The notes: generated by a model not told the origin, from the letters alone. Shown: positions 1 through 7,693, counted from the stretch's first letter. The stretch: DNA of 9,035 nucleotides from Deltaproteobacteria bacterium (GCA_024277475.1 JAJRVC010000198.1:1-9035); one strand, 5' to 3'. Numbers and translations are program-made.

Positions 1-22
1 ATAAAGCGTAGCGTCATCAATA

Positions 23-64
23 TTCGAAGTTCGACGTTGGGCGTTCGATGTTCGACGTTCGAAA
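23..64. repeat. Array of six degenerate 7-bp tandem repeats (TTCGACG-type)
   Basis: Six consecutive heptads can be read without gaps: TTCGAAG, TTCGACG, TTGGGCG, TTCGATG, TTCGACG and TTCGAAA. The first and last units both contain the palindrome TTCGAA, so the array is bounded symmetrically. It lies in the non-coding stretch in front of the ABC exporter genes. The pattern resembles short tandemly repeated heptanucleotide (STRR-type) sequences known from cyanobacteria. I recall similar TTCGACGTT-rich strings between genes of Desulfobacterales, but cannot check this here. No function is evident. Confidence 0.8.
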
Positions 65-128
65 AATTCACTGTTCCGGCCAGGCGGTGTTTCTTGCGAA
101 CCCGGTTGCCGGCAGCCAAAGCGGCTTA

Positions 129-140
129 ATGAAATTTCAT
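129..140. promoter_or_regulatory. 12-bp perfect palindrome upstream of the exporter operon
   Basis: ATGAAATTTCAT is a perfect palindrome ending 20 bp before the first ABC gene. Its size and position suit a dimeric repressor site, but AT-rich 12-mers also arise by chance and I could not identify a convincing -35/-10 pair beside it. It remains only a candidate operator. The rest of bases 65-160 shows a second imperfect dyad (104-117, centred on TGCCGGCA) and no gene. Confidence 0.25.
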
Positions 141-160
141 ATGAGTAACCAGTAACCCGC

Positions 161-1933
161 ATGATGAACACGACAGATCTGATAAAACCCTATTTCAACG
201 AAAATCGTACTAAAATTATGCTCGGGTTGCTCAGCCTGATCATCGTCGATTTGCTCCAGCTTTTTATACCCCGCATCATCAAGCGCGTCATCGACGATCT
301 GACGGCGTACCGGTTGGATGGCCGGCAGCTGCTATTTTATGCACTTTTCATGGTTGGTATTGCCGTTTTTATCGGTATCTTTCGCTATATCTGGCGTCGT
401 TGCCTCCTGGGTACTGCCAGGCGAATAGAAGAGGGTCTGAGAAACAGGCTGTTCGCCCACCTGCAATGCCTTTCCGCTGCCTATTTTGACGGGGTAAAGA
501 CCGGTGACCTGATGGCCCATGCAACCAACGATATTCAGCAAATCAGGATGGCCACCGGTATGGGAATCGTGGCTTTAAATGACGCCATTGTTCTGGGGTT
601 GGCCGCCATCGGATTCATGGCCTACATCAACGTCACACTCACAGCTTTTGTCCTCATCCCCATGCCCCTGATCGTCATCAGCACCCGTTTTTTCAGTAAA
701 AAAATGCATCGCCGCTACCAGGCAGTCCAGGCCGCTTTTTCAGAACTCACCGAAGTGATCCGGGAGCGCTTTGCGGGTATTCGAATTATCAAGGCACATC
801 ACCTTAAAAAAGAAGAGGCCGCCCGGGTGGAAGCCGCCTCTAGAAACTATGTCGACAAAAACATCAAATTGGTCAAAATTATCGGCTCTTTTTTTCCGAT
901 GATGCTCCTTTTTTCCAATTTGAGTCTAACCATCGTCCTTTATCTCGGCGGTCGTAAAACTATCATGCAGGATATTACACCGGGAGATTTCGTAGCCTTC
1001 ATCAGTTACCTGGGTCTGTTGACCTGGCCGATGATGGCCCTGGGTTGGGTAACCAATCTCATCCAGCGAGGCCGGGCTTCTCTGGACCGCATCAATCAAA
1101 TTCTGCAAACCGTCCCTGAAATCAGGGACGGTGAGAACGTCATATCTGCTAAAAACGTTAAGGGACACATCGTTTTCGATCAAGTTTCCTTTCGCTATGA
1201 CGCCGGCCCCGACCCGGAAGTGGCGACGCTTTCCCAAATTGATTTGGAAATAGAATCTGGGGCGGTGTTAGGCGTTATCGGTCCTCCCGGTTGCGGCAAA
1301 TCAACGTTTTTAAGCCTTATTCCAAGACTCTACGACATCCACCGGGGACGAATCCTGATTGATGGACATGATATTCGCACTCTGAAAATACAAAATCTGA
1401 GATCGCACATCTCGTTTATTCCCCAGGAACCGTTTCTGTTTGCCGGAACGATTCGAGAGAATATTACCTTCGGCGATCAACAACTCCCCGAAAATCGTCT
1501 TGAAAAAGCCGTCAGAGACGCCGCCTTGTATGATACGATTAAAAGCTTCCCCGACGGTTTGGAAACCGTAGTAGGCGAAAAAGGCGTCATTTTATCCGGC
1601 GGGCAAAAACAACGCATCGCTCTGGCCCGCTGCCTGCTGCAGGATAATGCCATCCTGCTTCTCGACGACCCTATCAGCCAGGTTGATCTGGAAACCGGAA
1701 CGGCCATCATCAACACCATCAGGAAAATGGCAGGGCAAAAGACTATCATCATTGTCTCCCATCGTCTTTCCGCCGTCAGTTACGCCGACCGCATCATCAC
1801 CCTTGATCTGGGACGTATTATCGAATACGGCACCCACCGTCAGTTGATAAAATCAAATAAATACTACGCCAAAACCTATCATTTGCAGGAAATTGAAGAG
1901 GACCTGAATGCAGCAAGATCAAGGATATTTTGA
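161..1933 (+). CDS. Heterodimeric ABC exporter subunit, YheI/BmrC/MdlA-like (degenerate-site half)
   Basis: This 590-residue half-transporter has six membrane helices (roughly residues 19-37, 57-76, 137-155, 157-175, 240-262, 275-295) fused to an ATPase domain. Seen motifs are Walker A GPPGCGKS (374-381), Q-loop Gln422, signature LSGGQ (478-482), Walker B ILLLD ending at Asp502, D-loop SQVD (506-509) and H-loop His534. The residue after the Walker B aspartate is Asp503 instead of the catalytic Glu. This marks the non-hydrolysing site in asymmetric exporters such as TM287/288, TmrAB and BmrCD. The N-terminal run DLIKPYFNENR and the length match YheI/MdlA (B. subtilis YheI is about 585 residues). 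There is no good ribosome site before the adjacent ATGs at 161 and 164; the first is kept because the family N terminus begins right after it. It overlaps the next gene by 26 bp. It should sit in the inner membrane and export a lipid, drug or peptide. The substrate cannot be read from the sequence. Confidence 0.93.
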   Translation: MMNTTDLIKPYFNENRTKIMLGLLSLIIVDLLQLFIPRIIKRVIDDLTAYRLDGRQLLFYALFMVGIAVFIGIFRYIWRRCLLGTARRIEEGLRNRLFAHLQCLSAAYFDGVKTGDLMAHATNDIQQIRMATGMGIVALNDAIVLGLAAIGFMAYINVTLTAFVLIPMPLIVISTRFFSKKMHRRYQAVQAAFSELTEVIRERFAGIRIIKAHHLKKEEAARVEAASRNYVDKNIKLVKIIGSFFPMMLLFSNLSLTIVLYLGGRKTIMQDITPGDFVAFISYLGLLTWPMMALGWVTNLIQRGRASLDRINQILQTVPEIRDGENVISAKNVKGHIVFDQVSFRYDAGPDPEVATLSQIDLEIESGAVLGVIGPPGCGKSTFLSLIPRLYDIHRGRILIDGHDIRTLKIQNLRSHISFIPQEPFLFAGTIRENITFGDQQLPENRLEKAVRDAALYDTIKSFPDGLETVVGEKGVILSGGQKQRIALARCLLQDNAILLLDDPISQVDLETGTAIINTIRKMAGQKTIIIVSHRLSAVSYADRIITLDLGRIIEYGTHRQLIKSNKYYAKTYHLQEIEEDLNAARSRIF

Positions 1934-3917
1934 AGAATCCAAGTTAGGAAAACCCTATGATATAAAGCTTTTGAAACGGCTTTATCCATTTACCCGGCCC
2001 TACCGGCTCTTACTTTTCGGCTCCATCGGACTGGTGCTTTTGATCACCGGCCTGGATCTTGCCCTTCCTTATGTCACCAAGGTTGCCATCGACCGCTATA
2101 TCGTGCCGACAACGAATGCAGTCACTGCCGGCAAAACCTCTGAAAATAAATCCAAAGAAAGGGGCATCCGGGTGGATTTGGCCGATCCCCAGCAGCGGGC
2201 AATAGTCGATACCTACGAGGAATTATTTAAAGTTGAAGGAAATACGGCCCTGATTTCTTACAGCAAACTTTCCAGGATGAAAAAATCGGATCTCGCCGTG
2301 CTACGCAAAAATGACATCACCGGGATCACTGTTATTTCCGCTGTTTTCATGGCCCTGGTGATCATCAACTTCATTTTTAATTTCGTCCAGAAAATGATCA
2401 TGGAATATACCGGCCTCATGATCATGCACGATTTGCGCATGAAGCTGTATGTCCATATCCAGAATCTGACCATCGCCTTCTTCACCCGCAACCCGGTGGG
2501 CAGGCTGGTCACCCGAACGACCAACGACATCCAAAACATGCATGAACTTTTTACCTCGGTCATTTCCATGATCTTCAAAGATCTTTTCTTGCTTTGCGGC
2601 ATTGCCGTGGTCATGCTGATCATAAACTGGAAACTTGCCCTGATCTCTTTTATTGTTTTACCGCTGGTGTTGTATGCATCGATAAATTTTTCCAGACGGG
2701 CCCGGGATATATTCCGTGAACTTCGCATCAAAGTAGCCCAGATCAATACGCGGTTTTCGGAAACCATCGGTGGCATCCGGGTGGTTCAGTTATTTCGACA
2801 GGAAATGAACAATTATCGTAATTTTAAAGAGCTGAATCATGCAAACTACCTGGCCGGAATGAAACAGATCCATGTACTGGCGGTATTCATGCCCCTGATT
2901 GAACTTCTGGCGGTGGTGGCCGTCGCTCTGGTGATATTTTACGGCGGCGGGCGCGTGCTTACCGGTACGCTGAGCCTGGGAGCGCTGGTGGCCTTCATTT
3001 CCTATATCAGAATGTTCTTCAGACCCATCCGTGACCTGGCGGAAAAATACAATATATTGCAGAATGCCATGGCGTCCGCTGAACGTATTTTTTTAATACT
3101 GGACAGCCGGGAGGTGCTGACCCGGCCTGTAGTGCAAAGAGCCAATAGAGCATCCAGACTGCAGCGTATTGAAAAAATTTGCTTTGAAAATGTCTATTTC
3201 AGCTATGTCGACGGTGAAAATATTCTGCGAAAAATCACCTTCAGTATCAACGCTGGTGAAACCGTTGCAGTGGTGGGTCCTACCGGTGCCGGTAAAACAT
3301 CTTTGATCAACTTGATCCCCCGTTTTTACGATCCCGCATCAGGACGGGTGCTGATCAATGGCCTGGATTTAAAAGATTTGGATGTTTCTTTGTTTCGATC
3401 GAAAATAGCGCTTGTAATGCAGGATCCTTTTTTATTTTCCGGCACCATCCGGCAAAACATATTCCAGGACAGCCGGCATCCAACCGCAGCCCAGGAACAA
3501 TTCATTATCGATACTTCCAACTGCAGACCCCTTATTGACCGTTTGCCCCAAGGGCTGGACACCGTTCTGAGTGAAGGCGGTGCTTCCATATCCAGCGGTG
3601 AGCGCCAGCTTATTTCCATTGCCAGGGCTTTTGCACGAAACCCCCAGCTAATTCTTTTTGATGAGGCCACTTCCTACATCGACTCCTCAACCGAATTCGC
3701 CATCCAGCAGGCGGTAGAAACATTGATGAAAGACAGGACATCACTGGTTGTCGCCCATCGGCTGTCAACTGTCCGCAATGCCCATCGAATCATCGTATTA
3801 CACCGTGGTCGCATCATCGAAACCGGCAACCATGTCGAGCTTATGAAACGAAAAGGATTTTACTACAAGCTGCATCAACTGCAAAACGGACGTGAGCGGG
3901 AATCGCAAAGGAGATAA
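1908..3917 (+). CDS. Heterodimeric ABC exporter subunit, YheH/BmrD/MdlB-like (catalytic half)
   Basis: This 669-residue half-transporter is the partner of the preceding gene. Walker A is GPTGAGKT (457-464), Q-loop Gln505, Walker B LILFDE with the catalytic Glu586 intact, and H-loop His617. The signature is the variant ISSGE (561-565) in place of LSGGQ. That completes the expected pattern: subunit one supplies a degenerate Walker B and subunit two a non-consensus signature to one ATP site, while the other site is complete. Residues about 64-137, between helices 1 and 2, form a polar loop far longer than in homodimeric exporters. YheH/BmrD proteins (about 670 residues) carry a comparable extracytoplasmic insertion. 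The start is supported by GAGG (1898-1901) six bases before the ATG, inside the end of the upstream gene, implying translational coupling and balanced subunit synthesis. Family assignment is strong; the substrate is unknown. Confidence 0.93.
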   Translation: MQQDQGYFEESKLGKPYDIKLLKRLYPFTRPYRLLLFGSIGLVLLITGLDLALPYVTKVAIDRYIVPTTNAVTAGKTSENKSKERGIRVDLADPQQRAIVDTYEELFKVEGNTALISYSKLSRMKKSDLAVLRKNDITGITVISAVFMALVIINFIFNFVQKMIMEYTGLMIMHDLRMKLYVHIQNLTIAFFTRNPVGRLVTRTTNDIQNMHELFTSVISMIFKDLFLLCGIAVVMLIINWKLALISFIVLPLVLYASINFSRRARDIFRELRIKVAQINTRFSETIGGIRVVQLFRQEMNNYRNFKELNHANYLAGMKQIHVLAVFMPLIELLAVVAVALVIFYGGGRVLTGTLSLGALVAFISYIRMFFRPIRDLAEKYNILQNAMASAERIFLILDSREVLTRPVVQRANRASRLQRIEKICFENVYFSYVDGENILRKITFSINAGETVAVVGPTGAGKTSLINLIPRFYDPASGRVLINGLDLKDLDVSLFRSKIALVMQDPFLFSGTIRQNIFQDSRHPTAAQEQFIIDTSNCRPLIDRLPQGLDTVLSEGGASISSGERQLISIARAFARNPQLILFDEATSYIDSSTEFAIQQAVETLMKDRTSLVVAHRLSTVRNAHRIIVLHRGRIIETGNHVELMKRKGFYYKLHQLQNGRERESQRR

Positions 3918-3948
3918 TAAAATCTCTTGCAATAATGAAAGTCAAATG

Positions 3949-3968
3949 ATATGGGATATTTCCCATAT
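3949..3968. promoter_or_regulatory. 8-bp perfect inverted repeat after the exporter operon
   Basis: ATATGGGA (3949-3956) and TCCCATAT (3961-3968) are exact inverse complements separated by four bases. No T-run follows, so it is a poor match to an intrinsic terminator of the exporter operon. It could be a protein-binding dyad in the fhs upstream region or a weak mRNA 3'-end hairpin. The structure is plain; its role is undetermined. Confidence 0.4.
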
Positions 3969-3971
3969 ATT

Positions 3972-4002
3972 ATCAGAATGTTGTCAGACATTTCAACCTG
4001 AT
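3972..4002. promoter_or_regulatory. Nested dyad in the fhs upstream region
   Basis: Two inverted repeats are nested. ATCAG (3972-3976) pairs with CTGAT (3998-4002), and AATGT (3977-3981) pairs with ACATT (3988-3992), around a TGTCAGACA core. The outer and inner arms abut on the left, while five unpaired bases separate them on the right, giving a bulged hairpin if transcribed. The arms are short, so chance is possible. Confidence 0.25.
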
Positions 4003-4018
4003 CAACGGTGACCGACGG

Positions 4019-4028
4019 TGAATATTCA
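4019..4028. repeat. 10-bp perfect palindrome TGAATATTCA
   Basis: A short perfect palindrome about 140 bp before fhs. It lies between two copies of an AACGGT-containing motif (4004-4010 and 4032-4038). It is listed because it adds to the dyad density of this leader region; alone it is weak evidence of a binding site. Confidence 0.25.
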
Positions 4029-4061
4029 TGTAACGGTTCAGCCACTAAAACCCCAAGTCAC

Positions 4062-4095
4062 AAAGAAAGGATACTAATAAAGAAGGGATACTAAT
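4062..4095. repeat. Two-copy 17-bp tandem repeat upstream of fhs
   Basis: AAAGAAAGGATACTAAT (4062-4078) is followed immediately by AAAGAAGGGATACTAAT (4079-4095). The copies differ at one base. Each ends in TACTAAT, which resembles a -10 element, but no clear -35 lies at the right distance. It is probably a recent local duplication; whether it duplicates a regulatory site is an inference. Confidence 0.75.
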
Positions 4096-4121
4096 TTGGT
4101 ACGCGTTCAACGGTTACCAAA
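4095..4121. promoter_or_regulatory. Operator-like dyad upstream of fhs
   Basis: TTTGGTA (4095-4101) and TACCAAA (4115-4121) form a 7-bp inverted repeat. It is extended by an inner CGTT/AACG match around a central C, giving an imperfect 27-bp palindrome. Its centre (about 4108) lies 60 bp before the fhs start, and the arm starts at the last base of the 17-bp tandem repeat. Size and symmetry suit a dimeric regulator site. The regulator is unknown and no canonical promoter is visible. Confidence 0.4.
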
Positions 4122-4151
4122 AATTTAATCACTACCAACACAACCTAATTG

Positions 4152-4158
4152 AAAGGAG
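4152..4158 (+). promoter_or_regulatory. Ribosome binding site of fhs
   Basis: AAAGGAG ends nine bases before the ATG at 4168. It is the strongest plus-strand Shine-Dalgarno sequence before a complete gene in the window, and it fixes the start. It fits a highly translated enzyme. Confidence 0.8.
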
Positions 4159-4167
4159 AATTCTACG

Positions 4168-5931
4168 ATGCCTTACGATGCAGTAAACATGGCCGATTGG
4201 CAGATTTCCGAAGAAGCGGAAAAAAACATGCCCTCTCCCGAGGAGTGGTGCGAAAAACTGGGGCTGGAAAAAGATGAAATTCTTCCCATGGGTCGACTGG
4301 CCAAGCTCGATTTTTTAAAAATCATCAACCGGCTGCAGGACAAACCTGATGGAAAGTATATTGAGGTGACCGCCATCACTCCCACACCGCTGGGTGAGGG
4401 CAAAAGCACCACCTCTTGCGGTTTGATGGAAGGTCTCGGCAAACGCGGTGTAAACGTGGGCGGCGCTCTCAGACAGCCTTCCGGCGGCCCGACCATGAAC
4501 GTTAAGGGAACGGCGGCCGGTGGTGGCAATTCACTGCTGATTCCCATGACCGAATTTTCACTGGGTCTGACCGGTGATATCAATGACATTATGAATGCCC
4601 ACAATCTGGCTATGGTGGCCATGACCTCCCGTATGCAGCATGAGCGCAATTACAATGATGAACAACTGCAGCGCCTGACCGGCATGCCTCGTTTGAACAT
4701 TGATCCCACCCGGGTGGAACTCGGCTGGATTATTGATTTTTGCGCCCAGGCTCTGCGAAATATCATCATCGGCATCGGTGGCCGTTTTGACGGTTTCACC
4801 ATGCAGTCAAAATTCGGTATTGCCGTCGGTTCCGAGTGCATGGCCATTTTATCCGTGATCAAGGATCTTGCGGATCTGAAAGAGCGTCTGAACAATATTA
4901 CCGTGGCCTTCGACAAAAGCGGCAAGCCGGTTACAACGGGTGATCTGGAAGTCGGCAACGCCATGACGGCTTTTATGCGTAACACCATCAATCCCACCAT
5001 GATGTGCACGGCGGAATACAACCCTTGCATGGTACATGCCGGGCCGTTTGCCAATATCGCCGTCGGTCAGTCTTCAATTATTGCCGATCGCATCGGACTG
5101 AAGATGTTTGATTACCATGTCACCGAAAGCGGCTTTGCGGCCGATATCGGTTTTGAAAAATTCTGGAATGTCAAGTGCCGCTTCAGTGGTTTGAAGCCTC
5201 ACGTTTCTGTTTTGACCAGCACTATCCGGGCCTTGAAGATGCATGGCGGCGGCCCCAAGGTAGTAGCCGGTATTGCTCTGGCGGATGAATACACCAAAGA
5301 AAATCTGGAGCTGGTGGAAAAAGGCTGTGAAAACATGGTCCATTGCATCAATGTTATCCGTAAAGCCGGTATTAATCCGGTGGTCTGTGTCAACCGGTTT
5401 TACACGGACACGGATGCGGAAGTGGCTGTTGTCAAGAAAGCCGCTGAAGCTGCCGGCGCACGCTGTGCCGAATCCAAACACTGGGAACTGGGCGGCGAAG
5501 GCGCTCTGGAATTTGCCGATGCGGTTATCGATGCCTGTAAAGAAGAAAATGACTTCAAATTCCTGTATCCCCTGGAGATGAAACTGCGGGATCGTGTGGA
5601 AACCATCGCCAAAGAAGTCTACGGCGCCGACGGCGTATCCTGGACTCCCGATGCGGAAGCCAAAGCCAAGATGCTCGAAAATGATCCCCAGTACGCCGAT
5701 TTCGCCACCATGATGGTCAAAACTCATTTGAGCCTGACCCATGATCCGGTCCGCAAGGGTGTCCCCAAGGGCTGGACTCTGCCGATTCGCGACGTGCTGA
5801 TTTATTCGGGTGCCAAATTCCTGTGTCCCTGCGCCGGCACCATCAGCCTGATGCCCGGTACCAGTTCCAATCCGGCTTTCAGACGGGTGGATGTGGATGT
5901 GGAAACAGGTAAGGTCAGTGGATTGTTCTAA
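4168..5931 (+). CDS. fhs: Formate-tetrahydrofolate ligase (10-formyl-THF synthetase)
   Basis: The enzyme joins formate to tetrahydrofolate using ATP (EC 6.3.4.3) in the cytoplasm. In acetogens and many sulfate reducers this is the entry of formate into the methyl branch of the Wood-Ljungdahl pathway; elsewhere it feeds purine and formyl-Met synthesis. The 587 residues show the family P-loop TPLGEGKST (73-81) with Lys79, the LRQPS strand (101-105), VKGTAAGGG (112-120), the region [18 protein letters not shown] (315-332), ALKMHGGGP (355-363), Trp439 in the position of the Moorella folate-stacking Trp412, and the C-terminal MPG. It is about 30 residues longer than the 559-residue Moorella enzyme. 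Moorella LREPS and FGIKGGAAGGGYAQV become LRQPS and [15 protein letters not shown], so this is a divergent subgroup. The gene stands alone between a long leader and a strong terminator, with no folD or other folate gene next to it in the window. Confidence 0.96.
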   Translation: MPYDAVNMADWQISEEAEKNMPSPEEWCEKLGLEKDEILPMGRLAKLDFLKIINRLQDKPDGKYIEVTAITPTPLGEGKSTTSCGLMEGLGKRGVNVGGALRQPSGGPTMNVKGTAAGGGNSLLIPMTEFSLGLTGDINDIMNAHNLAMVAMTSRMQHERNYNDEQLQRLTGMPRLNIDPTRVELGWIIDFCAQALRNIIIGIGGRFDGFTMQSKFGIAVGSECMAILSVIKDLADLKERLNNITVAFDKSGKPVTTGDLEVGNAMTAFMRNTINPTMMCTAEYNPCMVHAGPFANIAVGQSSIIADRIGLKMFDYHVTESGFAADIGFEKFWNVKCRFSGLKPHVSVLTSTIRALKMHGGGPKVVAGIALADEYTKENLELVEKGCENMVHCINVIRKAGINPVVCVNRFYTDTDAEVAVVKKAAEAAGARCAESKHWELGGEGALEFADAVIDACKEENDFKFLYPLEMKLRDRVETIAKEVYGADGVSWTPDAEAKAKMLENDPQYADFATMMVKTHLSLTHDPVRKGVPKGWTLPIRDVLIYSGAKFLCPCAGTISLMPGTSSNPAFRRVDVDVETGKVSGLF

Positions 5932-5948
5932 AATTAATCGATTGAGAT

Positions 5949-5989
5949 AAAAAATGGGGCTCGAGTAATGCTTTGGGCCCCATTTTTTT
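5949..5989 (+). terminator. Intrinsic terminator of fhs
   Basis: AAAAAATGGGGC (5949-5960) pairs perfectly with GCCCCATTTTTT (5977-5988) around a 16-base loop, and the right arm runs into seven Ts. It starts 17 bp after the fhs stop codon. The A-run on the left arm means it could also work on the opposite strand. It separates fhs from the next gene transcriptionally. Confidence 0.92.
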
Positions 5990-6057
5990 ATACTAAATCA
6001 CAAATTATTTGGAATTTACAATCCAAGTTTCATATAGGGTTAACAATATACAATATT

Positions 6058-7647
6058 ATGCGAGTTCTACTCATAAATCCTTTTTATCCAATCTCCGAAA
6101 CCCCCTCCCCTCCCTTAGGACTTGCCTACCTGGCATCAGCGCTGTCCGAGGCGGGAGTAGAAGTAAAAGTTCTTGACCTGGTTGTTTTCCCCTACAGCCA
6201 AGCCATGCTGAAAAATCTAATCGAAGACTTTAAGCCCCAGCTCGCCGGCATTACCGCTGTCACCATGACATTTGACCATGCCATCGGCGTCCTTAAAGAC
6301 ATCAAACGCATGGATCCGGGTATTTTAACCGTTATGGGCGGGCCCCATGTGTCGTTTTGTGCCCGGGAGACACTTGCCGCTCATCCGCAACTGGATGTCA
6401 TCGTTCTGGGTGAAGGGGAGCGGACCCTCGTCAGACTGGTCCGGGCAGCGAATAACGATTGCGCCTGGGCCGGAGTAAATGGAAGCGCCTACCGCAAAGA
6501 CACAAAAATTTGCTTTACCGAAAAGAGAGAAACCATTGAAGACCTGGATGATCTACCGGTTCCGGATCGCCGCCTGCTTCCGTTGGGCCGCTACCGTGCA
6601 CTCGGCATGCCGATCAGTTTAACCACCAGCCGCGGGTGCCCCTATAAATGCATTTTCTGTGTGGGCAGGAAAATGGTAGGGGCCAGGGTTCGCTACCGCA
6701 GCGCCGGCAAAATCGTCGACGAAATGGAATACCTCAATTCTTTGAATTTTCACCAGATCAACATTGCCGATGATCTTTTCACCGCCAATAAAAGCCACTG
6801 CAACGCCGTGTGTGATGAAATCATTAAAAGAGGATTGAAGCTGAAGTGGACATCTTTTGCAAGGGTGGACACGGTTTCTGATGCCATACTGGCAAAAATG
6901 AAAGCAGCCGGTTGCAGCGCAGTGAGTTTTGGTATCGAATCGGCCAATCCGCAGATTTTGAAAACCATCAAAAAAGGAATCACCCTCAAACAGGTTGAGG
7001 ATGCCGTTAACATGTGCAAAAGGGCGGCAATTCTGCCCTTTGCATCTTTCATTCTAGGGCTTCCGGGTGAAACCCCGGAAACCATAAAAGAAACCATGGA
7101 ATTTGCCAACCGCTTAAAAAAGCTGGGCCTGTCTTTCGGGTTTCACCTGCTGGCGCCCTTCCCCGGCACCGAAATTCGCGAACACAGCGAACGATACGGC
7201 ATCAAAGTCTTAACCAATGACTGGTCTCAATATCATGCCAACAGAGCCATTGTGGAGACGCCGTCGGTTGATCAGAAAATGCTGGATGGCATTGTTGTCA
7301 AATGGGAAGCTGAGTACGATGATTATTTATCGGATATTCAAGTACGGATGGCACAAAACAAAGCTTCCAAGGATGAGATTTGGGAAATCGAAAACCTAAA
7401 GAGAATTGTCCTCGTTTATGACCTGATGATGAAAAATGTCATCGAAGAAAAGGGACGCCGGCGTCACCAAGGATCGCCGGTGACAGAAAAGGAACTTTTA
7501 ACGTTTCTTACAAATAAAATTTGCCAAACGACGGATTACGACCCGCATCAGATATATGAGACATTAAGCGACGCTGTGCGGCGGGGCAATTTGAAACACG
7601 TAAACAACAATGGAAAGATCAAATGGCAATGGGTTGATTATCTTTAA
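6058..7647 (+). CDS. B12-binding-domain radical SAM protein of unknown substrate
   Basis: The first ~135 of 529 residues form a Rossmann-like cobalamin-binding domain (MRVLLINPFYP at the start, GGPHVSF at 94-100, GEGE at 118-121). It lacks the DxHxxG lower-ligand motif, as is common in class B radical SAM enzymes. The radical SAM core follows, with its 4Fe-4S motif CPYKCIFC (Cys194, Cys198, Cys201), FGIES (291-295) and ILGLPGET (332-339). Members include methyltransferases and ring-forming or cleaving enzymes; nothing here fixes the reaction. Residues about 430-529 are a charged extension with a helical, winged-helix-like tail that I do not recognise. The start at 6058 is chosen because the domain begins there; the in-frame ATG at 5968 lies inside the fhs terminator loop. 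No Shine-Dalgarno precedes 6058 (the upstream 50 bases are AT-rich), so translation may be weak or unusual. It converges with the phosphatase gene. Confidence 0.88.
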   Translation: MRVLLINPFYPISETPSPPLGLAYLASALSEAGVEVKVLDLVVFPYSQAMLKNLIEDFKPQLAGITAVTMTFDHAIGVLKDIKRMDPGILTVMGGPHVSFCARETLAAHPQLDVIVLGEGERTLVRLVRAANNDCAWAGVNGSAYRKDTKICFTEKRETIEDLDDLPVPDRRLLPLGRYRALGMPISLTTSRGCPYKCIFCVGRKMVGARVRYRSAGKIVDEMEYLNSLNFHQINIADDLFTANKSHCNAVCDEIIKRGLKLKWTSFARVDTVSDAILAKMKAAGCSAVSFGIESANPQILKTIKKGITLKQVEDAVNMCKRAAILPFASFILGLPGETPETIKETMEFANRLKKLGLSFGFHLLAPFPGTEIREHSERYGIKVLTNDWSQYHANRAIVETPSVDQKMLDGIVVKWEAEYDDYLSDIQVRMAQNKASKDEIWEIENLKRIVLVYDLMMKNVIEEKGRRRHQGSPVTEKELLTFLTNKICQTTDYDPHQIYETLSDAVRRGNLKHVNNNGKIKWQWVDYL

Positions 7648-7661
7648 ACAAAACTATCACC

Positions 7662-7690
7662 AAAAGGAAAAATGGATGGCTTTTGCTTTT
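7662..7690. terminator. Weak A/T-rich hairpin between convergent genes (possible bidirectional terminator)
   Basis: AAAAGGAAAA (7662-7671) can pair with TTTTGCTTTT (7681-7690) with one G-G mismatch and a nine-base loop, ending in a T-run. It occupies the 46-bp gap between the radical SAM stop and the phosphatase stop, where termination on both strands would be needed. The stem has only one G-C pair, so confidence is low. Confidence 0.25.
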
Positions 7691-7693
7691 TCA

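Noticed and set aside
23..64. CRISPR array
   Set aside because: The units are 7 bp, contiguous and without spacers, and there are no cas genes.
141..155. Four-codon ORF just before the first ABC gene
   Set aside because: No ribosome site precedes it and such short frames are common by chance.
2258..2776. 172-codon open frame on the minus strand opposite the second ABC gene
   Set aside because: Antisense to transmembrane coding sequence; its Met/Arg/Ser-rich composition is typical of a shadow frame.
3918..4167. Tetrahydrofolate riboswitch before fhs
   Set aside because: The position would make sense, but I do not see the conserved THF-riboswitch core or its pairing pattern, and the dyads present are short and AT-rich.
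5074..5742. 222-codon open frame on the minus strand opposite fhs
   Set aside because: It lies wholly within a conserved coding gene, shows no recognisable motif, and is explained by codon bias of the plus-strand gene.
5968..6057. N-terminal 30-residue extension of the radical SAM ORF starting at ATG 5968
   Set aside because: The ATG lies in the loop of the fhs terminator and the added residues do not resemble the domain; MRVLLINPFYP at 6058 is the usual beginning.
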